Shown here piece by piece: positions 58,789 through 64,000 of a stretch of 64,000 bases of DNA; position 1 is the first letter of the stretch, and each line of letters starts with the position of its first letter. Where the stretch lies: assembly GCF_011378905.1 (NCBI RefSeq), contig NZ_WTPY01000022.1:19204-83203 (forward strand), in the 5' to 3' direction. The notes below the pieces were generated by a model that did not search any database, was not told the DNA's origin, and saw only the letters and a list, made by a program, of their open reading frames with translations. The position numbers were made by a program, and so were the translations under genes. The DNA is from Paraglaciecola sp. 20A4. GTDB taxonomy: Bacteria > Pseudomonadota > Gammaproteobacteria > Enterobacterales > Alteromonadaceae.

Positions 58789-59904
58789 TTAGTTTTCAGA
58801 TAAACCTCGTTGCGTTTCTAAGTAGGTGGCAAAACTGCCTAACCAATGGCTGCCCATATAATGCATATCATGAATAACTGAGTTTATACCAGCTTGTTTA
58901 TGGACATTAGCGGCATTGATAATAGCCGGCCTTCTTGGGTCTTTGCTGCTAAGGCCTGCCGCGATACCTTCAAGCATCCAAGCTCGACTCAAATTTAAAC
59001 CATCTAAATGGGCGAGTTTACCATCACTTTTATCAACGACATTGGCAACATCTAACCAATTGCTATTGCCATTTGTAGGTAAGGTGGGCAAGAAATCAGC
59101 TAACCATTTAGCATATTTTACTGGGGGCAGAATTCGGCGCATTAAATCTGCTTCAGCAATACAGGGAGATAAAAAGTCTTGTCCTGATGGTTCATAAGCC
59201 AGTGGGCAATTCACGTCCTTTAGGTATAAACGGCTAATGGTGTTGGTTAGTAAATCGTTAAACGCTTGGTTATTGGCTGTTTTACTCCAGTCCAACATTA
59301 AGCCGAAAGCAAATGCCGTTTGGCTATGCTCACCAACACGGATCGGAAACGACAGTTTTGGTAACCAATCGCTGATGTTGGCAACTATTTTATCTTCTAG
59401 CGGGGTTAAAATGCTTAACCAATGTTTCGCTTGGGGGTTATCCCATTCGCGCAACTCAGTGGTCAGTTGTAAAAACCAGCCAAGACCGTAGGGACGTTCG
59501 AAACTGGTGCCGGTATTTTCCCGGTTAAAGTAGGCAAGCTCACCAGCAATATTGGTCTCGGTAAAGCTTTGATCAAGACTGGCCATTATTTGCTGATAGT
59601 GGGTTGAGTCTGGGTACTGACTGGCTATTCGAGTTAGCAGCCAATGCCCATGGACTGATGAGTGCCAATCAAAACAACCGTAAAAAGCAGGGTAAAGTTG
59701 CCCAGGAGGTCTAACATCCTTATCACTTGTCATCATGTGTTTAACAATATTCGGGTACTCCTTATGTACACATTCGAGCGCAAGTTGAGCAAACCGGTCA
59801 ATCACTTCAGCATGGGTAGGTTCTGATGTTTCTATCACTGGCTCAGCGGACAAATACCCGCAATACAGCGTAAGCAGTATGGATATAGTATTGATTTTAA
59901 TCAT
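58789..59904 (-). CDS. DUF2891 family exported protein
   Basis: A protein of about 371 residues. A signal peptide (M-I-K-I-N-T-I-S-I-L-L-T-L-Y-C-G-Y-L-S-A) begins at the ATG at 59904; the in-frame start at 59970 adds an unlikely extension. The mature part has the DUF2891 features P-N-I-V-K-H, Y-P-A-F-Y-G-C-F-D-W-H-S-S-V-H-G-H-W and a helical repeat-like body that may be an alpha/alpha toroid. H-S-S-V-H-G-H-W is probably the functional site, but no activity is known. It is divergent from the CIA30 gene. Confidence 0.82.
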   Translation of the reverse strand: MIKINTISILLTLYCGYLSAEPVIETSEPTHAEVIDRFAQLALECVHKEYPNIVKHMMTSDKDVRPPGQLYPAFYGCFDWHSSVHGHWLLTRIASQYPDSTHYQQIMASLDQSFTETNIAGELAYFNRENTGTSFERPYGLGWFLQLTTELREWDNPQAKHWLSILTPLEDKIVANISDWLPKLSFPIRVGEHSQTAFAFGLMLDWSKTANNQAFNDLLTNTISRLYLKDVNCPLAYEPSGQDFLSPCIAEADLMRRILPPVKYAKWLADFLPTLPTNGNSNWLDVANVVDKSDGKLAHLDGLNLSRAWMLEGIAAGLSSKDPRRPAIINAANVHKQAGINSVIHDMHYMGSHWLGSFATYLETQRGLSEN

Positions 59905-60144
59905 TAATATTTCAGTAAATAGGCTTGGTGGAATAAGAACAAGAGTAAACGCTATGCCCACCCTATGCAACGAGTGATGATTTTCGAGGGGTATTCAGCA
60001 CGCAGGGCTATTTCAAACAGATAAGAAGAGTCAGGTATTTCAATATTCACAATACACTTCTTGCGTCGAGATAATAAATCTGGTTAAAATACTGTATGAA
60101 CCACTGTATAAGGTTGAGTTCAAATTGTAGGGATTTAGGCACAA

Positions 60145-60639
60145 ATGATTAATCTATTTAAAATTAACGACAGTGACACATGGGACTCGGTCAATGACGT
60201 CGTCATGGGGGGAGTATCAAAAAGTCAGCTTACCCATGTTAATAAGCTTGCGGTATTTAGCGGGCATGTTTCCCTTGATAACAATGGAGGTTTTGCTTCT
60301 GTAAATAGACGCGTGTTCGTTTCAAATGTGGTTCAAGAGAGCGAACTGTCTATTCGTGTTATGGGCGATGGTAAACGTTACCAGTTGCGGCTTAAACAAA
60401 ATACCCAAAAGAATAGTCCGTCTTATGGTGCTGGGTTTAGTACACAGGCCAATGTGTGGCAAACCTTTAAATTTAAGCTGGGTGATTTTAAAGCAACGTT
60501 AAGAGGTAAGCGGGTACCTGATGCTGACTCGCTTATTTGGTCTGACATTGTACAGCTCGGTTTTTTGATAAGCGATCGCCAATCAGGAGATTTCTGTTTG
60601 TTGATTGATGCAATATCATTAGAAGATAATCAAGGTTAA
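60145..60639 (+). CDS. CIA30 family protein
   Basis: A 164-residue protein with the CIA30 (NDUFAF1-like) fold, a galactose-binding-like beta sandwich. It shows W-D-S-V-N-D-V-V-M-G-G-V-S-K-S near the start, F-S-G-H-V-S-L-D-N-N-G-G-F-A-S in the middle, and L-G-F-L-I-S-D-R-Q-S-G-D-F near the end, all characteristic. Mitochondrial members assist complex I assembly; bacterial ones are mostly uncharacterised and probably bind a ligand. The stop is 4 bases before the start of the nuclease gene, so translation is probably coupled. Confidence 0.88.
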   Translation: MINLFKINDSDTWDSVNDVVMGGVSKSQLTHVNKLAVFSGHVSLDNNGGFASVNRRVFVSNVVQESELSIRVMGDGKRYQLRLKQNTQKNSPSYGAGFSTQANVWQTFKFKLGDFKATLRGKRVPDADSLIWSDIVQLGFLISDRQSGDFCLLIDAISLEDNQG

Positions 60640-60643
60640 TGCA

Positions 60644-62848
60644 GTGTTAGTGTTACCTGAGAAGTACTATCTCGATCATTTCAATGAATTTATCGCCTAT
60701 ATCGAACAGCATTGCCGCGCATTATTATTAACCCAACACGTGCAATTTATTAATGGGTTCAAGCAACTAGAGCATAATGCACAATGCATGCTGGTGCGGG
60801 TTATCAATCGGCGAGGTGTGTTTGTTACGCCCAGTAAATTAAATTATACCGAGATAGCGAATAGCCAAGAGCAATTAACGCACTTAACTGAGCTCGGTTT
60901 TTTACGCCCTGTAACTGAAACAGATGTGCCTGAATTTATTTTCACCCTTAATAAAGCGCAGCTTATTACTCTGCTTCAAGCACAAAATATCGTCTTTAAA
61001 AAAAGTGCTCCGAAGGGCGAACTACTCAGTCTTAGTCAATCCCTTGATACACAGATCATTGCAACTGACCCTATGCTGGCTGAGATAAAAGTAAAAACGT
61101 TTACCCAAGACTGGCAATATTTACTTTTTTTATTTTTCGGTAATGTTTCCAGTGCTCTCGACAAATTTTCTATGCGCGATTTAGGGGTCCTCAAAACTCG
61201 TAATAAAACCCAGCAAGAAGGTGCGCGTTTTAGTCAATTAGAAGAGGCGCAAAGTGCCTATTTCTTTGCGAACACGTTACTAATAGTTGGTAACATGAAC
61301 GGTGAACAATTGCTGACACTGGCTGATAGCCCTGAGATATTGCAAGCTCCTGAAGGTATTCTTGCGAAAGAATATGCGGCTAATCTTTGGTATTCGCTGG
61401 GCACGGCTTTATTGCCACTAAATCACCAAAAAGCGTTGTCATTTTGGAAAATTTCGTCTCACCAAAAAGCCCAAGAGCGCTGGATACGCGAAACCTATAA
61501 GGTAGATAAACCCACGGCAAAAAAAGCGTTAGAGAAAATAATAGCGGATCCTCAAGATGATGAACTGAGCCTATTTGCTTTTGACTTTTACCAGCGTAAA
61601 TTTAATCAAGTAAAATTAAGTGTTCGTACTCAGCGGCTTCGCGAAAATAGCCATAAAATCTTGATTGATGAAGTGTACAAAGATCGGGTTGAAGTGGGGG
61701 TAAAACGTTTTTATGAGTCGCAAAATGAAATCGATGCGTTAAAAGATATTAACAGCATTCAAGATGCGCCTAACCAGTCAATTACGGCTTATCGCACTGA
61801 AAATCGCTTATTTCGCGCACTTTTTGGTTTAACGTTTTGGACGTTATTGTTTAACGAGGCCGAGCGGGCGACGGGCTCTGAATTTGATAGACGACCACGC
61901 TTAGTGCGCGAAAACGGTTTATACGCAGAGCTCGGTGAACAGGTTGAAGCATGCCTAACTATCTTTACGCAAAAAAACAAAGGGCAATCTGATCCAAAAG
62001 AAGCCATAAAATACTTAACCCATATCGCTACCCGACATTATGGACAACCCAATGGGATATTTCGCTGGAATAGCAAGATGCTGGAAGTGCTCACCATGTT
62101 TTTGCGTCATGCAGACGGTGAATGTGTGGCGCATCATTTACGCGCGATGGCGCAAAATTATCAGGGCTTAAAAGACGGTTACCCAGATTTGATGGTTGTC
62201 GATGGTACCCAGTTACGTTTTGAAGAAGTCAAAGCACCAGGGGATCAGCTACGGGCTAATCAATTGGTCAGTATCGATGCGTTGCAAAATGCAGGATTTA
62301 ACGTTGGGGTATGCCAAGTGGAATGGTGCTATAACCCACAGCAAGCTTACGTGGTTGTAGACGTTGAAACCACTGGCGGCTGCAACCCCGGCCATCGCAT
62401 TACTGAAATAGGTGCAGTCAAAGTGGTTAACGGTGAGGTCGTTGATAGCTGGAGCAGCCTAATTAATCCTGAGCGACGCATTCCGCATTTTATTACGCGG
62501 TTAACGGGTATCAGTAACGATATGGTGCGCGACGCGCCACTTTTTTGTGAAGTGGTAGATGAGCTAGAACGTTTTATGCTAAACAGTATTTTCGTGGCGC
62601 ATAATGTTAATTTTGACTATGGCTTTTTTAAATTAGAATACGCCCGCTTAGAACGCACACTCTCAATGCCTAAGCTTTGCACCGTGCGCGAGATGCGTAA
62701 GTATTACCCAGGCTCGAAGTCGTATTCATTGGGTAACTTAACGAAAGAGTACGGCCTGTCATTGGACAACCATCACAGAGCCTTGTGCGATGCACAAGCC
62801 GCGGCTGAATTATTAATAATGGTCAACGAGAAAAAACAAGTCGCATAA
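60644..62848 (+). CDS. FAN1-like VRR-NUC nuclease fused to a DnaQ-type DEDDh exonuclease
   Basis: A 734-residue DNA repair-type protein. The first 500 residues resemble bacterial FAN1 (helical and winged-helix parts), followed by the VRR-NUC domain with the PD-(D/E)xK site: P514-D515 in D-G-Y-P-D-L-M and E528-V-K530 in F-E-E-V-K-A-P-G-D-Q-L. Residues 568-730 are a DEDDh exonuclease (Asp573, Glu575 in V-V-D-V-E-T-T-G; N-V-N-F-D-Y-G-F; H-H-R-A-L-C-D-A). FAN1 nucleases cut 5' flaps and interstrand crosslinks; the fused exonuclease could trim the product. The start is GTG with AAGG upstream. Confidence 0.88.
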   Translation: MLVLPEKYYLDHFNEFIAYIEQHCRALLLTQHVQFINGFKQLEHNAQCMLVRVINRRGVFVTPSKLNYTEIANSQEQLTHLTELGFLRPVTETDVPEFIFTLNKAQLITLLQAQNIVFKKSAPKGELLSLSQSLDTQIIATDPMLAEIKVKTFTQDWQYLLFLFFGNVSSALDKFSMRDLGVLKTRNKTQQEGARFSQLEEAQSAYFFANTLLIVGNMNGEQLLTLADSPEILQAPEGILAKEYAANLWYSLGTALLPLNHQKALSFWKISSHQKAQERWIRETYKVDKPTAKKALEKIIADPQDDELSLFAFDFYQRKFNQVKLSVRTQRLRENSHKILIDEVYKDRVEVGVKRFYESQNEIDALKDINSIQDAPNQSITAYRTENRLFRALFGLTFWTLLFNEAERATGSEFDRRPRLVRENGLYAELGEQVEACLTIFTQKNKGQSDPKEAIKYLTHIATRHYGQPNGIFRWNSKMLEVLTMFLRHADGECVAHHLRAMAQNYQGLKDGYPDLMVVDGTQLRFEEVKAPGDQLRANQLVSIDALQNAGFNVGVCQVEWCYNPQQAYVVVDVETTGGCNPGHRITEIGAVKVVNGEVVDSWSSLINPERRIPHFITRLTGISNDMVRDAPLFCEVVDELERFMLNSIFVAHNVNFDYGFFKLEYARLERTLSMPKLCTVREMRKYYPGSKSYSLGNLTKEYGLSLDNHHRALCDAQAAAELLIMVNEKKQVA

Positions 62849-63280
62849 TCTCAGGCTCAATGGCGCCGATTGGTGTGTTTAATAACAGATTAATAAACCC
62901 TTCCGTTAGCTCACCGCGATCGACTTTTTATAGGCCAAGTTCTAAGCTTAATATGCACTGTGTATATATACAGGTATAATGGGAATTTCGATAAATAAGC
63001 ACAATCCCTTCCTATTATATACATTTTTTAAGTCTCGTTTTGTTTATCAAAAATATGCTAAGTTATTAATTTAACTATAGAAAATATTTTTCACATAGTT
63101 TTTAATAGGAAGCAGAAAAGTCTCGTTAAACCTAGGTCTCCTTTTGCTTTTGCAACTCCGAGTGGTTTTACTCGCACGATAGTAAAAAATACTGAATAAA
63201 ATCAGAAGGTAAGAACTTAAAATGACGAAAAAAACAATCATATCGAGAAGTTACATATACGACATGCTCGATAATAAGCG
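62849..63280. other. AT-rich gene-free region before the gene cassette
   Basis: About 430 bases without a full gene. It holds an SOS box and promoter (62958-62980), the 10-base direct repeat AAGTCTCGTT at 63030 and 63118, and a small CGAGT/ACTCG hairpin (63159-63174). A frame of 20 codons (63222-63284, M-T-K-K-T-I-I-S-R) has AAGG upstream and stops inside the cassette junction. Neither an integrase gene nor a typical attI is recognisable. Confidence 0.5.
62958..62973 (+). promoter_or_regulatory. LexA/SOS box within a sigma-70-like promoter
   Basis: CTGT-GTATATAT-ACAG is a perfect match to the LexA consensus CTGT-N8-ACAG, with the typical alternating TA centre. TATAAT follows at 62975-62980, so LexA would occlude a plus-strand promoter. 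No SOS gene lies directly downstream; the next gene in that direction is the cassette gene at 63304. The FAN1-like gene ends 110 bases upstream, so the box does not control it. Confidence 0.7.
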
Positions 63281-63926
63281 TTAGCACTATAAGGATAGTT
63301 TCAGTGTCAGAAATTCTATTATGGACAAATTTAGTAGTTTTATTATTGATAGGTTTGGGGTTAAAAACTTATCTACCTTCCTATCTAAAAGAAAAAGCTA
63401 AAAATCTTGCAAAAAAAGAAGATATTCAAGAAATAACGGATAAAGTAGAAAGTATTCGAAAAACTCATAAGTCAGATATCGAATTATTCAAAGGACAAAT
63501 ACAATCAAATCTTGAAGCCCAAGAACGAAAAAGAGAAGTGTATAACGATTTTATTAAAAGTTTAGGGCTTTTTATTGGTGGGAGAAATAATGCAGAGCAT
63601 AAGCAAATTTTTCTGGATTGCTATGCCGCCTTATGGCTTTGGGCTCCAGACGACGTGATACAAGTTGTAAATAAATTTGTAGATATACAAATTAAAGCAG
63701 CTAGTGGGCAAGTCTCAGATCAATTAATTTTAAAAGATTCATATGCTGCTTGTGTTATCTCTTTAAGAAATGATTGTGGGGTAACTACAAATTTAAAAAA
63801 TGCAGATTATCGCTATGTATTCTTTGGTTCATAGTGCTAACAAGTTACTCAAACGGACGCTAAACAGTTTGCTAGCGCTCGTTCCTCGCAATTTTAGCAA
63901 ACTATTTCGCGCCGCTTAGTAAGGCG
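63281..63926 (+). mobile_element. Integron gene cassette (complete)
   Basis: The unit begins at the core G/TTAGCA (63280-63286) and ends at the core G/TTAG (63926/63927). The first core of its attC, TGCTAAC (63835-63841), is the exact reverse complement of GTTAGCA at its own left end, the hallmark of an excisable cassette. It holds one gene in the usual orientation, whose stop codon touches the attC. Cassette and gene are AT-richer than the neighbouring chromosome. No integrase is visible, so this may be part of an array extending to the right or an array without integrase. Confidence 0.8.
63304..63834 (+). CDS. Cassette-borne membrane-anchored coiled-coil protein of unknown function
   Basis: A 176-residue protein with one N-terminal transmembrane helix (about 5-22, L-L-W-T-N-L-V-V-L-L-L-I-G-L), a charged coiled-coil region (30-85; K-K-E-D-I-Q-E-I-T-D-K-V-E-S-I, a motif recurring in many small mobile-element proteins) and a more hydrophobic C-terminal domain (90-176) with L-D-C-Y-A-A-L-W-L-W-A-P. 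GTG start, AAGGA 8 bases upstream. I recognise no catalytic residues. Many cassette genes of unknown function are now tested for phage defence; for this one that is only a hypothesis. Confidence 0.75.
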   Translation: MSEILLWTNLVVLLLIGLGLKTYLPSYLKEKAKNLAKKEDIQEITDKVESIRKTHKSDIELFKGQIQSNLEAQERKREVYNDFIKSLGLFIGGRNNAEHKQIFLDCYAALWLWAPDDVIQVVNKFVDIQIKAASGQVSDQLILKDSYAACVISLRNDCGVTTNLKNADYRYVFFGS

Positions 63927-63930
63927 TTAG
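63835..63930 (+). repeat. attC recombination site of the cassette
   Basis: Outer cores are TGCTAAC (63835-63841) and GCGTTAG (63924-63930). Inner boxes AAACGGACGC (63851-63860) and GCGCCGCTT (63909-63917) pair with one extra A, like the extrahelical base used by IntI, and one mismatch. The centre has a perfect AGTTTGCTA/TAGCAAACT stem (63866-63874, 63895-63903). Length of about 95 bases is in the normal range. Confidence 0.8.
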
Positions 63931-64000
63931 TGCGTCAAGCGAAGCTTGATGCATCTTGCAGGGTGCAAGTCCCTGTCAGGCAAGGTTTAGCCAACCGCCT
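63930..64000 (+). ncRNA. Probable 5' end of a group II intron (continues beyond the window)
   Basis: GTGCG at 63930 matches the group II intron 5' consensus. It is followed by a TCAAGC-gaa-GCTTGA stem and the AGGGTGCAAGTCCCT segment typical of domain I. It starts within or directly after the attC core. Introns of group IIC are known to target attC sites, though usually on the other strand. The reverse transcriptase and domains V-VI would lie outside the window. Confidence 0.55.

Overview
The window reads as chromosome of a marine gammaproteobacterium of the order Alteromonadales, probably close to Paraglaciecola, Glaciecola or Alteromonas. That placement is inferred from protein families and gene order: a monomeric NADP isocitrate dehydrogenase between rluE and cspD-clpS-clpA, the rnhA/dnaQ divergent pair followed by a TIGR03503-type protein, DUF2058 and DUF6279 proteins, a PEP-CTERM protein, and a chromosomal-integron-like gene cassette. 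No rRNA is present. The coding density is high and most of the window is core genome.

Layout. 1-4 kb: the end of a nitrilase, a YbiI-type zinc finger protein, about 1 kb with no convincing gene, a glutathione S-transferase and a CPA2 cation/proton antiporter. 4.2-11 kb: a heavy-metal efflux operon (CopL-like Cys-rich protein, TolC-family outer membrane protein, CusB-type adaptor, CusA-type RND pump), the last three joined by ATGA overlaps. 11-20 kb: a zinc alcohol dehydrogenase, an adenosine/adenine deaminase-family protein without the usual catalytic Glu, an M61-PDZ peptidase, a PilZ protein, an Mpo1-like membrane protein, a LytS/LytTR two-component pair and a lipoprotein. 20-29 kb: roxA, a class III nucleotide cyclase, purB, hflD, mnmA, rluE and divergent icd. 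This matches the E. coli roxA-phoQP-purB-hflD-mnmA-nudJ-rluE-icd neighbourhood, with the cyclase where phoPQ would be. 29-35 kb: cspD, clpS, clpA, infA, bpt, aat and trxB, which place the N-degron adaptor, the unfoldase and both leader aminoacyl-transferases together. 35-42 kb: yfbV, sprT, sppA, a VOC protein, rnhA, dnaQ, the TIGR03503 protein and three identical tRNA-Asp genes behind a strong promoter. 42-55 kb: a DUF21-CBS protein, lolD with one Lol permease, a dicarboxylate symporter, a Big-repeat lipoprotein, astB, topA, a DUF2058 protein and a PEP-CTERM protein. 55-63 kb: DUF4862, an unrecognised protein, an HPP-family membrane protein with an extra C-terminal domain, DUF2891, CIA30, and a FAN1-like VRR-NUC nuclease fused to a DnaQ-type exonuclease.

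The last kilobase is different. A perfect LexA/SOS-type box sits in an AT-rich gene-free stretch. It is followed by a complete integron gene cassette (63281-63926) encoding a membrane-anchored coiled-coil protein, with a well-formed attC whose first core is complementary to the cassette's own start. Right at the attC end begins a sequence that looks like the 5' end of a group II intron and runs out of the window. No integrase gene is visible. This edge is the most likely place for an undescribed accessory system; the rest is mostly well-known housekeeping with a few odd family members.
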